A stretch of DNA of 64,000 nt from Vandiemenella viatica (GCA_031002005.1 JARYHS010013631.1:62679832-62743831); one strand, 5' to 3'; shown: positions 33,395-44,754, counted from the first letter of the stretch. Translations and numbers: made by a program. Notes: generated by a model from the sequence alone, not told the origin.

Positions 33395-34601
33395 TAGTGG
33401 TTACCAATTACTTTTCCCCGAATACCACTTCAAGAAAGAGCTCAACCTCGTGTACCACTCATAGCTGAAATGATAAATAAACAAATAAATGCATTCATTC
33501 TACTCGATCGCTATTCATAAGCACAGCATTACAGTAATATAATTCACACACACATACACAGTTTGTCTTAAAATATATTTTTGCGATACTAATGTTTGTG
33601 TATTTTTTTCCACTTATTTTAGTGATTACCTTAGCCACGTACCAATATAAATTGAAACTTGGTCCGTTGGCTTAACTATATTGTACGCCAACATAAGCTC
33701 ACTATTGTATTCCGTGCAAATTTGGTCAGATCGGTCGCCACAGGCAGATGCCCGAAATTAAATGCTTAAAGTCACCCAATAGGAGCCACATTTGCATGAA
33801 TTAAACATACCATTCATGGGAACAGTTTCACTCATTTATTATGTTAAGGTTCACAAGGATGATACACAACACGCCGCCATGAACCACCAGATATATGTGA
33901 TTCGTAATCGGTCTTCGATATCCTGAAGATTGCAAGTTCGGTTACATCTTCATCTACATCTACATCCATACTTTGCAAATCACAAACATTGTGGGTGGTA
34001 GAGAGTGCTAAGCACCAAATCCTAAACCCGTGCGTTCCAATCCCGTATAGCACGAGGAAAGAAGGAATACATAAAAGCATCAGTACGGCATCTTATTTCT
34101 CGAATCTTATCCCTCCGGTCAGTGCTACATAAATAGGTTGGCGGGAGAAGTATTTAATTGCACTCGTAATTTAAAGATTTTCCTATAAATTCAGACGCAA
34201 ACTACTTCGTCTGTATTCCAAGCTATCCCAGTACAATCCAGTGGTGAACGCGATCATGCAGTCATAACTTCAGTCACTCAAATTACAGTACTTCACTTCA
34301 CTGTCCATAATTCTTTGTTATGCTCAGGCCACACTTAAACTGCTGTTAACATCGCTACTAAAGTGGCTGGTGCGCTTTCTAATGTTCCTTTAAACAACTT
34401 AGTGTCCCCTAGCATATGGCACAATCCAGAATCATCTTACGCGAGCACACTTCTCTATAACCACTCTCCATCTTTTCGCCAACAACTACCCCCCGCGATA
34501 CTCGATGTTCTTGTAATCAGTCTGTTGCGTTACACCACGTACCATTTCAAACAACCTCACGAACCCCGGGGGGTTCGCGTACCACTAATTAGGAAACACT
34601 G
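33395..34601 (-). mobile_element. Probable hAT remnant (Charlie-like ends)
   Basis: The left end TAGTGGTTACCAATTAC with CCCCGAATACCACTTCAAG, and the reverse complement of the right end, CAGTGTTTCCTAATTAG followed by TGGTACGCGAACC, look like hAT termini. The minus strand of 33395-33590 is homologous to 47185-47330 of the TSD-bearing MITE (GTGTGTGTGAATTATATTA; GTTTATTTATCATTT). No matching octamer TSD, so the two ends may belong to different insertions. No transposase fragment recognised. Confidence 0.5.
33840..34140. repeat. Dispersed CATCTA-type insect repeat
   Basis: Contains CATCTTCATCTACATCTACA then TCCATACTTTGCAAATCAC, GGTGGTAGAGAGTGCTAAG and AGCACGAGGAAAGAAGGAA, which resemble a dispersed repeat I associate with orthopteroid insect genomes. 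It lies within the hAT-like interval. Function and class are not known to me. Confidence 0.5.
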
Positions 34602-35570
34602 GCTTAGGTGATTACGGGAAACCGCAGTCGGAACGGTTGGTATGTGAGGGGCTGGGCTCATGCCTGATACCGTTGTACCTCCCCTTTCCAGTGTGTGGCG
34701 CCTCAGTGCAATGAGCCACAATGGCGAGTCATTCTCTGATTATAAGTAAATTGGTGATTCTTTCATAGTATTATCGCCGACAGCAAAGTGAATCTTCTTT
34801 TTTTTGCAGTTATCAGTTGCCTTAAATTTAATTTGATTGTAATCTCGCCTTTCTGTTCGATATAAATAAGTTTTTGGAATGCAACGACATTGGCGTACAC
34901 ACTTATGAGGACATCGATTTTCCATTAGATCTTATTTCCCTAGACGATTTTTTGCTTGAACTCTCATTAAGTCGTTCCACTCCGTTCATCACTACCCCCT
35001 CTTCCACCCCCTCCCTTCCTCCCACTCCTACTGTCTCAGCACTTTTATTTAAGATTCTGATTTATACCTTATTAATGTTATCAATTACGTCTGTCCTAAT
35101 TACTTCACCTGAGTTCAACAATATGTAGTTGTGGATAACATTTGTATCTAGTGCTGGTAATATATTTCAGTCCTAGTTCGTGGGTAAGAAATATTAAGTT
35201 ATTTCACGTTTATCGTTTGGTATTTTACCCACTCCTTGACCGACATGGATGTCAGACCAATACTGTGTCTGGGATCGACACTGAATTACTGTTTCGAATC
35301 GTGTTTCAAGAGATTTTACTCACCAGTACTTGGCCAACAGCGTAAAAGAGGTGGTCGTATACGGTTTAGAGATTGTGTTCCGGAATCAACTGAGTTAAAT
35401 TTATTTAAACATTTATTTATTTTTCCGATCACATAGGACCCAGCTTTTAAACTGTAAACTGGACCGTTAAATCTTCTTAGCCTGAAGAGGAACTTACCAT
35501 GTATAATAATACTGAAAGAAGTACAAGTACCGCAGGAAATTAAGTTATTATACCAGATAAGCAAAGTTTC
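34602..35570. other. Unique DNA, no gene seen
   Basis: 34602-34735 (GATTACGGGAAACCGCAGTC, GTTGTACCTCCCC) may be a worn SINE-type sequence. ORFs at 34874-35128 and 35142-35345 show no domain. Confidence 0.35.
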
Positions 35571-35578
35571 AATATAAC

Positions 35579-35773
35579 CAGGGGTGAATTCAGCTCTCCT
35601 TGATCTTTTAAGGGAGCAGTAATCCGAGGAGATTTTAAAGACTACCCTATCCTTTCCCGACTCAAGCCCCCTCCCCCCCCCCCCCCAAACCAAAGTCTAC
35701 AAAATCCACTCAGTCCCCCCAAACGAAAATCCGCTCAATTCTCGCCCAAACCGAAATCCTGGATCTGCCTCTG
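35579..35773. mobile_element. hAT-type MITE with C-rich tandem core, TSD AATATAAC
   Basis: 195 bp with inverted ends CAGGGGTGAATTCAG (left) and CAGAGGCAGATCCAG (right, reverse complement), and perfect TSDs AATATAAC at 35571-35578 and 35774-35781. The right half has C-runs alternating with AAACGAAAATCCGCTCA units, fewer than in the copy at 1-226, so unit number varies between copies. Ends of the YARNG form and an 8-bp TSD support hAT. Confidence 0.9.
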
Positions 35774-35781
35774 AATATAAC

Positions 35782-36384
35782 CGAATAAAATTGCTTACAA
35801 TTTCTATTTTCTAAAATAACTATATGTAAAATAAATACAATGCGAATATTATAACTGTTCCTTTTAAACGTTATACAACTCATCAGATGCATTCAAGTAT
35901 TCAAATAGCCAGCCGTATGATTCATTTAGCTTTTCCAGCCAGGACCAAGTCTCCGGCAGCTACTCTCTGTCCTGGAACTCCAGCACTCACTCAGAGAGAA
36001 GGCTCCTCTGGGAATAGCCGCGGCCTTTCGTCGCTTCCTGTCTTCAGCCTTCCTCCGTTCCAGATATCTCCCCGTTAAATCTCAAGCGTCTACGCAGTGT
36101 GTGGGGTAAGGTCATACGACTCCGTTGACGCTGATTCGCTGGATGGGTAGTTACATTTGATAACCCCCGTAATGCCTTTCCGAAGAGTAGGCATGAAGGA
36201 GTCGCACTAGGCTTCGCGCTTTCTTTCATCACCCAAACACGAATATCAACATCGACTACCACACATACAGTAATACTGCTATTTCTATAATGGGGGATGC
36301 AATGAGAAAGTATGAGTTACGAGGAAATAAAATAGAGGGAAATCGCGTACGTGTTTGTACTGGGCATGGTACACACTTATACGA
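35782..36384. other. Unique DNA, no gene seen
   Basis: ORFs on both strands (35887-36078 plus, 36044-36262 minus) without domains. Confidence 0.35.
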
Positions 36385-36640
36385 AGGATTATTATTATTT
36401 TTTTGTTTCGGGATCTATGGCTCGTCGATGTCGACATCATTCGGTCCGGTAGAGGATGGGGGCAAGGAACCGAAAGGGGTTCAGCCATGGTCTTTTAAAA
36501 GAATTATCCTGACATTCGCCTGGAGTGATATCTGTAAACCATGTTAAACCGAAATCTTGATGATCGGACGGGGATATGAACTCGCGTCTTCCTGTATGCC
36601 AGGCCCGAGCGTTGCCGCTGACCCAATGGGCTCAGTAAAA
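36385..36640 (-). mobile_element. SINE family I, diverged
   Basis: T-rich start, CTCGTCGATGTCGACATC tail, CAGCCATGGTCTTTTAAAAG, CATTCGCCTGGAGTGAT and a head with ATATGAACTCGCGTC in the B box position and TGACCCAATGGG near the end. The tail stem is no longer complementary. Confidence 0.75.
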
Positions 36641-36904
36641 AGGTTCGAGTTTTAATCGCTCTTCGGAAATACCTGACGAGCACAAGGGGGAATTTCTTTT
36701 TATAACATAGCTGTCTGTGTCACTAACAAGTGGAGACTACCGTTTTAAAATTCATATTCGATTCATACTGTGTGTAATAAAAGCTCATGGCCAGAGGTAT
36801 GATCTGGCAAGGCAGTAAGCTGCGCTTCTTCACCCTTGTCGACAAAATCTAAATTGAAATATTCCGTTGCTTTCAAATTCTTTCTCCGTTAGGTTGATTT
36901 AGAA

Positions 36905-36977
36905 GGGCGCATGGCGCAGCGAGCAAACACTGTGCCTCTCATAAGCCCGTCGTCGCTGGATCGAATCTCGCTGCTGG
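36905..36977 (+). pseudogene. tRNA-Met(CAT)-like pseudogene, left arm
   Basis: Has the A-box-like TGGCGCAGCGAGC, an anticodon-loop-like CTCTCATAA with CAT at 36940-36942, and the B-box-like GGATCGAATCTCG. Acceptor ends do not pair properly and the anticodon stem is poor, so a functional tRNA is unlikely. It may be the head of an old tRNA-derived SINE, since the sequence after it (CAACTTTTTGTATTTATTCA) is shared with the right arm. Confidence 0.55.
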
Positions 36978-37391
36978 CAACTTTTTGTATTTATTCAAAT
37001 ATATATAAAAATAATTCCCAGCAATCAGTTTCAACAATTATGCTTGTAATCAGTTTTTTAAATGCCATTTGTTGTATATATATAAAAAAAACAACAACCT
37101 AAGCTTTCGAACTTTATTATGTTGTTCAAGCACAAAGTTATATTTCAAATATAGCAATGTTAACTGCGGTAGGTATGAAATACAAATATAAAATGTCGTT
37201 ACTCCATCGTTACAGTTGAACGACAGATGTTTATTACCGCACCAGGGGACGGGTGGGTCGAAACAAGATGCCGTCGGCTTTTTCACTGAAAAAGGCATTT
37301 AAAAAAACTTATTACATGCATAATTCTTAAAATTGATTGCCGGGAATGATATGTATACATACTCGAATAAATAAATAAATATAAATAAAAA

Positions 37392-37457
37392 GTGGCCTGC
37401 AGTGAGATTCGATCCAGCGACAAGTCTTATGAGGGAGAGTGCTTACTCGCTGCGCCC
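37392..37457 (-). pseudogene. tRNA-Met(CAT)-like pseudogene, right arm
   Basis: Inverted, diverged counterpart of 36905-36977: on the minus strand GGGCGCAGCGAGTAAGC, CCTCATAAG with CAT, and GGATCGAATCTCAC. It lacks the CATG near the 5' end that the left copy has. A possible further fragment of the family (GTGGCCTGCAGTGAGAT) is at 43399-43415. Confidence 0.55.
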
Positions 37458-37661
37458 CTGGAAATCTACCTAACGTAGAAAGTATTTGAACTATATGAAC
37501 GTAACAGAATATTCCAATGCCGATTCTTTCATCAATGGCGAAGAAGCGCATGTTACTGCTTTGCCACAATACACCTCTGGCCCTGAGCTTTCATACACAC
37601 ACCATGAATTGAATTTTACAGTTGGAAGCCTCCCCTTGTTAGTACAGGGAATAATACTGGT

Positions 37662-38516
37662 GCTGAAGTTATGCTTAAGTCCGGTTGAGATCATAGTAAG
37701 CACGCGGCGAGTCAGTTTGTATGCATCGCTTGAGGCTTAGCTCAACTGAACTCAAAGCCAGTAAGTCCTCTCTCTGTCCTGATTGCCTGCTCCTGACAGC
37801 TTACAGACTGACAAGTAAGCCCCGTTGCTACACATCCTAACATTCACTTGCAGTCCAGTTACATACTTCAAAGGTATACAGACAGCTTGGCCATTTACAG
37901 GAAAAGTAAAGCCGTATGCACATTGGTAACAGATCACAACTGATTTTTGACTGTACACTAACTACAAAATGGACGAATAATGCTAGTCAGAAAGGCGAGC
38001 TAAATATTTTAATAGGACATGGAACGTTAAAATTGCATCCAAATATGTTTTGAAATTAAACTCCAACTACGTATTAACAACTGTTTCGATTGACGATTTT
38101 TGTACCATACTAGTTTCGGCCTTGTGGTATGGATTATCTTCAGAGGAAACTTCATATAATGGTTCAGAACAGCACATTTAGCACGTGTTCAAAGCTGAAG
38201 CTCAACATTCTGTCACTTATTTTATTACAAACTTCACTATGCTATTTTTATTCTTTGTTTGCCAAACTAGTACTGCTGCAACCTCACAAGTGATACGTAA
38301 TAATTCTTCTGTTGACACTAAATAATTTAATCCTTCGTGGTAGATATTGCGAAATGTCGGGTTTGAATAAAGGAGAATTCAGTTATGAAATAATCCAATC
38401 ACCCCTCAACACTGCTGGCTGATGGAACAGCGTGTTCAGAAATTAACACTGGAGAATGAATTATAAGCTACGAAAAAATTCTTACAAATATTCTTAACTC
38501 AGTAACAACTCCCTTA
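37662..38516. other. Unique DNA with hammerhead-like motif, no gene seen
   Basis: Apart from the motif at 38108-38143, no feature is recognised. The TTA at 38514-38516 is the left target duplication of the next MITE. Confidence 0.4.
38108..38143 (-). other. Hammerhead-ribozyme-like core, worn copy
   Basis: On the minus strand CTGAAGA (38137-38143) is followed, 18 bases later, by GGCCGAAACTAG. CUGANGA and GAAA are the two conserved core strands of hammerhead ribozymes. Stem II is poorly formed here. Downstream sequence (AAAAATCG ... CAGTTGTTAA) resembles that after the motif at 42331, suggesting one repeat family. Confidence 0.35.
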
Positions 38517-38914
38517 GGGAGCGTGCATAAACCACGTAGCTCCATTTTGGCTTCCTGTGAACCGCCCTCCCACCCACGTAGCCCTACGTGGCTTTTACCT
38601 TTACTCCCCCCCCCCCCCCTCCTCTACGTAGCACGTAGCTTTTTTCCCTTTTGATTCCAGAAGACATTTTGTATTGTTTTCTCTTTTGAGACTATTGTAA
38701 ATTACATACGGAGATAATTAACTGAGGGAAATAAACATTCATATGGTGTTGTGAGTTCTGTTCCTCATTTTAACTGTGAAACATGTTATGACAGGAAAGC
38801 TACGTGGCCTGGCTCGGAAACGCCCCTCCCCCCACGTGGCCCAGCGTAGCCTTCCAGCCAACCCCTTCTCCCCCCCACCTCCTGGACCGAGCCACGTAGT
38901 TTATGCACGGTCCC
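38517..38914. mobile_element. TACGTAG-rich MITE, copy 1, TSD TTA
   Basis: 398 bp. Ends GGGAGCGTGCATAAACCACG and, from the right, GGGACCGTGCATAAACTACG. TTA flanks both sides. Subterminal regions hold many ACGT-centred motifs (CCACGTAGC, CTACGTGG, CTACGTAGCACGTAGC) and C-runs. The middle is AT-rich (GACATTTTGTATTGTTTTCT). Non-coding. Confidence 0.85.
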
Positions 38915-40137
38915 TTACTAATAGATATGAATTATCTTGGACACTGATCCGTAAGCACAGCTAGACTGAAAATTAAGATGATAACAGGCGATCACAGTGA
39001 TCAGAATTTCATTAAATTTGAAAAACAGCAACTGCTAGCCACCTTGACTTTCCATACTGACAATGAATACACTAACAATTACCGACAGTGCTGTTGTAAT
39101 AACATCTTATGATAATTATATTTAATAGCACTGCAGTTTGTGGAGGACGTTAGAAAAGTTCTAATAATAATGTAAATTCAAGAAATTTGAAAATTTAGCG
39201 GCATATTTACTTTAAGAAAGCGATCAGAGAATTCGTTTACATGTTTTATTGAGATTTTTAAATTTTAAACTACGCGGGTACCAACAACTCGATTTGAAAC
39301 CATGCCGAATTTCACTGTGGAGTCATGTATTCCGCGCTTTGTGCTGTAAGCAGCTATTTTCTGCCTGCTGTTGTATTTCTGCGTCTTATGTAAGCACATT
39401 TTTACTATGTGTGTCGATTTTCTCTTATCTCATCACTCCTGAATCGAAAGTATTTGGTCATGACATCGACGCCTCTTGTTTCCCAATCACCGTACATACT
39501 CACCTGACATTGATATGACTAGATACCTTCTGGGTGAGTGAAATGTTTCGTAAAATTTTCGAACACAGCTACCACCTTTATAGAAGTAAATTTGTCTAGT
39601 TTCTATGAGAAGGCATTTACTTAATATGCCGTATGTAACTGAGGATTTCTTACTCCTTTTCTTGTATTATGGATAATTGGTTTAGATATGTTGTTGTTGA
39701 AATAAATTAACTGTTCACTATTAGTACTTATAACACGGTAAAATATTTTTTCAGTTGTACATTTTTGTAGCTTGCCTATCTGTTACATGAAATGGAAGCA
39801 ATGAAAAAAATTGAGATATTTAAAAGAGCTGTATATCGGAGAGTTAGATACGCATCGTGTTAATTACTCTCTGTAAGACCTGAGGAGCTCTGAGAAACGC
39901 GATCCTTATTTGCTTGTGAGAAGTCATCCAAGTGGAGCAGACGTCTTTGAGCGACGGGAGCATTTCGCATTAGAAATTTCTACGACCTAATAACTAGCTC
40001 TGAGAATCCAGAAACCTTCTTCCTGGAATGCTGGTTCGTAGTTACAGTGAAGGCTTCAAATCTGTGAATTGTCAACTAGACTGTGCTAAACGCTTTCTGG
40101 AAGTTACATACCAGGAACGATTTTCACTTGCTGTTGA
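38915..40137. other. AT-rich unique DNA, no gene seen
   Basis: The 89-codon ORF at 39249-39518 has no recognised domain. No repeat recognised. Confidence 0.35.
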
Positions 40138-40499
40138 GGGAGCGTGCATAACCAAGTAGCTCCATTTTGGCTTCCGGTGAACCCCCCCTACCTCCCCTCC
40201 CCACCACGTAGCCCTACGTAGCTTTTTTCCCTTTTGATTCCAGAAGACATTTTGTACTGTTTTCTCTTGTCAGACTATTGTAAATATATGGAGATAATTA
40301 ACTGAGGGAAATAAATGTTTACATGTTGTTGTGTGTTCTGTTCCTCATTTTAACTGTGAAAAATGTTATGAAAGGAAAGCTACGTGGCCTGGCTCAGAAA
40401 CCCTCCCCCTCCTCCTTCCCCCACGTAGTTCAGCGTAGCCTTCCAACCAATCCCTTCCCCACCCCCCTGGACCGAGCCACGTAGTTTGTGCACGCTCCC
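40138..40499. mobile_element. TACGTAG-rich MITE, copy 2
   Basis: 362 bp, same ends and internal order as copy 1 (GGGAGCGTGCATAACCAAGT; right end GTTTGTGCACGCTCCC). Flanking trinucleotides TGA and TAA differ by one base, so the 3-bp TSD is probably mutated. Shorter mainly in the C-rich parts. Confidence 0.82.
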
Positions 40500-40624
40500 T
40501 AAGTAGTGGTGGTGTTAGTGCTACCACAACATGAAACTAGTCACCCTTAGTACGAACTATGTAGCCCCGATTGTTGAGATCTTTATGGTCTTTGCGGAAA
40601 ATACACTATGGAGAAGGTAGAACT

Positions 40625-40850
40625 ACAAGATATTCGGTTAACGTTCTGGCCTCACATTTTGGAGGACGTGGGTTCAAATCTCCTTCTGGTCACCCTCATT
40701 TGGGTTTTCCATGGTTTCCCCAAATCACTCCAGATAAATGCCGGAATGGTTACTTCAAAAGGCAAATGCCGAATTCCTTCCCGTTCCTCGCCCCCAGTCC
40801 TATACCGCCCGTAGACGTCGACGAGGCGTAAAGATATAAGCAAAAAAAGA
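40625..40850 (+). mobile_element. SINE family I (subfamily A)
   Basis: Head with GGTTAACGTTCTGGCCTCAC and the B box GGGTTCAAATCTC, body GTTTTCCATGGTTTCCCCAA, CAAATGCCGAATTCCTTCCC, tail with GTAGACGTCGACGAGGCGTA. The 5' arm of the tail hairpin is partly deleted. Short A-rich end. Confidence 0.85.
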
Positions 40851-41197
40851 AGATATTTTCTGCTGTTTAGAGTGAATTAATAGACACGAAGGTGATTAAA
40901 TGAAATTTATTTGCTCTGTGTAATAACAGTATGTCAAATAGTAGTTGATACAATCAGTTCTATGGTAGTACCAGAGCTGGAAGATCAGTGCTCCGGTACT
41001 TGGGTGGATCGCGGTTCATTACTCTTTCCGACCTTCTAAATTTCGGCCCTACTTTTAAAAAGATCCATTTAAATACGATAAAAATTTAATTTAGTGATAG
41101 CAGGGAACGTCTAGTTCCTTCTAAATTGTTTCACAATGTAAAAGCTGCTGTTACAAAATTATTTTTGAAATTTCGAATAAGGATTTTTATAATTATA
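40851..41197. other. Unique DNA, no gene seen
   Basis: AT-rich. No repeat recognised. Confidence 0.35.
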
Positions 41198-42090
41198 CTA
41201 GCTCGTACCCGCGACTGTTTTTTTTTTGCCAGAATTGAATATAGAAAGTTGTTGGTAACGAAGGATTGGTCCCAAACAACACCGAGTCGGCATAATATTA
41301 CAGGAAAGCTATCACTATATCATTCTACCGTCGAACCTGTCTCTTGAAGAGAATCAATTTCCAACATATTTCTGTCACCATTCGATAAGGTCTCAAAATT
41401 TCGTGACTACAACTGTTAATCATACTGGAAAAAATGTCCTGTGTCTTTCATACAGATTTTCTTGTCAATTTCCATTAGTATCGATATAGCCATTTAGTCG
41501 TCAAAACGTAACATAAAGACATAGACTTATCTTCCGTATTTATAGTATTATTACTGCGGTTCACACACACACACACTGACTGCGAACAACCCCTGAGGGA
41601 TCATTATAACATAAAAAAGTGTACACCTACAGCATTGCAAGACTACCTATGATTTGCCTCGCATTGCACCCCTAACTTTCTAATATCTACAGTTTAACAT
41701 TCAATCCGAATAAGCGACGGCCCAGGCGTGACTCTTAAGATCAAAAACAATTTTTTGAAATCTTTGCCTGAACGGAGATTTGAACCGGAGACCACGACCC
41801 AATTATTAGTAAGCCAGCGCTTTAGCCACTGAGCTACATCACCGTTACACGTAAAATCGGTAGAGAGACCTCCATATCCAACGCTTTTGTCTATCGCCGT
41901 TCAGTAGTATTTCGAAATTATGAGACAACATGTATTATTTATACATACAATTTTTCAACCAAATGTAGACAGTATTTTTCTCCTTGTTTCAAAGGAAAAG
42001 TGTGCAAAGTTTCATCGAGATCGGATGAAAACTGTGAATTTGTATGAAGAACAAACAAACATACATACATTCATCTTTATATATATAGAT
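41198..42090 (+). mobile_element. Probable SINE/LINE-tail-type repeat (ACTAGCTCGTACCCGCG)
   Basis: The start ACTAGCTCGTACCCGCGACT and the end, TTTCATCGAGATCGGATGAA followed by ACAAACAAACATACATACAT and a TATATATAGAT tract, match a repeat widespread in arthropods whose ends I recall as conserved. A short tandem tail is typical of RTE-type retroelements, but class assignment is inference. A second tRNA-derived SINE lies inside (41690-41850, minus). Confidence 0.5.
41690..41850 (-). mobile_element. tRNA-derived SINE, family II, copy 1
   Basis: On the minus strand the head has an almost perfect A box, TGTAGCTCAGTGGCTAAAGC, and the B box CCGGTTCAAATCTCC, spaced as in a tRNA. The 3' part ends GATTGAATGTTAAACTGTAG. 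The same tail (GGATTCCACGTTAAACTGTA) ends the copy at 51045-51220, which defines a family different from family I. Confidence 0.7.
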
Positions 42091-42330
42091 TGTTTTCAGT
42101 GAACCTTACGGTATTGCTTGAGGTCACAGAAGACCAACTACCACACCTCAAAATGTAAATGTAAGTTGCGATATGAATCCCATCCTATTACACCAATATA
42201 AACTATAAGATAATTCATAACTAGTATGTTAAATATAAGTCATATTATGCATCGTATAGATAGAATAATTTCGTTATATGTATAAAAAATTAAAATTATA
42301 ACTAATCGCATATTACAGAAACATTGTACG

Positions 42331-42364
42331 CTGAGGATACCTCGACGAGAGGCGAAACGCGTCC
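42331..42364 (+). other. Hammerhead-ribozyme-like core
   Basis: CTGAGGA (42331-42337), then a 4-bp stem CCTC/GAGG with loop GACGA, then CGAAACGCGTCC. This matches the hammerhead order CUGANGA, stem II, GAAA. The stem II closing pair next to the core would be A.C rather than G-C. Similar motifs are known from Penelope-like retroelements. A conventional stem III and cleavage-site partner could not be located with confidence. Confidence 0.4.
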
Positions 42365-42380
42365 GAAAAATAAAGAATAT

Positions 42381-44754
42381 CAGACAACAGTTGTATTGGC
42401 GTTTTTAATAAATAATAATTAGTTTAACAAGCAACTGTGGAAGAAAATGGCCTGCAATAATCAAATATTACGGTATTGCTTCCAATCGTCCAAAACTTAT
42501 GTAGCCGTTATTTAATGTCTTGGTACTTTTGATATGAATGAGTTTGTGTAGTATTGCAGTAAGCCTCAATAATGCTTTAGATCCCTTCCAATCAAACTAT
42601 AGTTTCGAAAGTTCTGCATATTAAAAAAAAAAAATACCCTGGTGTCAAAAAATAACTTCTGACCTCTTATGGCCACCACCTACCTTTAAGCAGTTCCGAA
42701 AGACTCATAAATAGGTAGGCATTACCATTTCAATAATTCAATGTTTTCTCGTGTTAGTGCCAGAACTTAAAATAATTGTTATAATTTAGTATACAGTTTT
42801 ACCTGACGCATCTAAGCTCATTAAAGGGGCTAGATTTATAAATTCGATATCGGCCCAAGAACAAGAACCTTTACACGATTTGTTGTTATATACCAGCCAT
42901 AAACTGTAAACATTTACACTTTCTCACCCGTTCATTGTACCTACAATTTAAGATTCAAAGACGGTGTACTAATTTAGTAATTCATTAGCATACAATTAAA
43001 AACTTATTATAAAAACACCGCGCTTTGTAACAAATAAAATGTATTATCTTAAATATGATGCAATGTGCAATAATTTACACTTTTTTGCATTTGAAAGAAA
43101 TTATTTCAGTATTTGTTTTTCTTGTAATTAGTGTACGACAGAAGACTTTAATGGCAAAAAAGCGCAACGCAAAGATGAAAGTTTGGAGGTAGCCATTCTG
43201 TACAGCTCTCACTCGAAGAAACTCTAAGAAAGTTTTATTATTTAATGCGATTAACGGTCTCATCTGTCGGCGGAATGTATAAAATTTCACAGACCTCTGT
43301 CGTTAATTCTTCAAAAGTGGATATTCCGACGGAAACTGTTAATACTTCCAAGGTTCTTCCATAAGATTACTGAATGCCGCCAGTTATTATAATCATTGTG
43401 GCCTGCAGTGAGATGTCAGATTTGAAACGTGCGTCATTTCCAGCCTGACACAAGATGGCCACAAAGATTCATTCTTGACAGCTTATGTAGTTGAAGACTT
43501 GCCGCTTTAAAACTCAGTGAACAATAGTTGTCTTAGTAGTGTTACTGAACCGTAGCCGTTACAAGTATTGATTTTATATGTAAACTGTATCACGTAGAAG
43601 AAAACAAAGGGTTCCCGAAAGAGGAGACACGTAAACTGCTCAGATGTTTAACGATGTGTAATGTTTACTAATTAAGACCTCTGTTTGGAAAGATAATAAC
43701 GAATTTGGATGATTTACAGGTTAATTATCATCTTTTAAAGACGAAATTTATTCATGTTGACTTCAAGTCCACATTAGAATAGGAGGTTCCTAACACTAAC
43801 GTTTAACTGAAGGAACTTGGCACGCATTCAGCTGCAGGAAACCGTACGCGGTCTCTCTCTGCTTCGATTGTTGTCCTTTGTTTTACGCTTTCCTAATGTT
43901 GAAATCACAGCTTCTCAATATGTTGGACATAGAAAAAATATTTTTTGTTGGTAAAATTTATAATAGTATTTCTTTATTTTCCCCTTTAAATACGCAAACA
44001 TATAAATAATTTTTCTTTACATATTCGAATATGTGGCATGGGTGTGTACACGAATTGCTATAGTTTAGCTTTCAGTGTTAATCTTTTAAATTTGTTCGGT
44101 TTGTTTTTTGTTTCGTATTTTATAACTTTAATCTATTTCACAATCTACAGAACAGCATTTTTTCTATTGGTACAGTTTAGAATTTTCTTGAAAAGTTCTG
44201 GTTTCTTTCTCTCTACCATCATGACCTGTGGTAGCTGGTTGAAAACTTTTATTTCCTGACAGAAGATATTTTGAAACGTTCACTTTTTTATATGTTTCGT
44301 ACTTATTTCTTTTAGACACAAGTTTACTTGTTTTGTTGACATAGAACATGCGATGGAGGTTTTATTTAGCAGTATGTTTATTGGTAAACAATTAAACTTT
44401 TTCTTCATATCGTCTGCATAAAGCACCTCAATCAGTTTCCGAATGAGTTTTGCAAGTACGATAAGCTTTTAAAATATGTTGAACTGCGTTTATGACAATC
44501 ACACTATATGAGATTACCGGTAAGGAATATTATAGTATGTTCCACTGAAGTATCCGTTGGTATAATCAAGATAATTTACGACCAAAATGTTGAAAATAAA
44601 GATTTGGTTTGCGTGATTTAGGGTTTTATTGTTAAATTTAATTTTTTATATTAGTTAATTTACTGTAAAAGAGAATATTCGTGGTTTTGTAAATCATACC
44701 ACTGCTTGTTAATTTGCAGTATAGTTTCGGACATTGATACGCTTCTTTTTTTCT
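42381..44754. other. AT-rich unique DNA, no gene seen
   Basis: ORFs at 43075-43290 (minus) and 44038-44259 (plus) are AT-driven. The latter reads as hydrophobic segments without family likeness. A short piece like the tRNA-Met repeat is at 43399-43415. Confidence 0.35.

Larger units (their letters stand above)
36710..37661. repeat. 0.95-kb inverted duplication with tRNA-Met-like sequence in each arm
   Basis: Left arm about 36710-37070 and right arm about 37300-37661 are inverted copies, at roughly 70-80% identity with small gaps. Shared landmarks in order from the outside: ACTAACAAG, GCTCA(T/G)GGCCAGAGG, GCAGTAA, GCGCTTCTTC, ATTCTGTT/ATTCCGTT, CGTTAGGT, the tRNA-like segment, CAATCA(G/A)TTT, GAATTATGC-like and TTTTTTAAATGCC. 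The spacer is about 230 bp. No TSD recognised. Confidence 0.75.

Noticed and set aside
33395..34601. Complete hAT element with defined TSD
   Set aside because: The octamers beside the two ends do not match, so I only list it as a probable remnant.
36905..36977. Functional tRNA-Met gene
   Set aside because: Acceptor and anticodon stems do not pair convincingly, no T-run terminator follows at the right place, and the sequence is part of a duplicated repeat.
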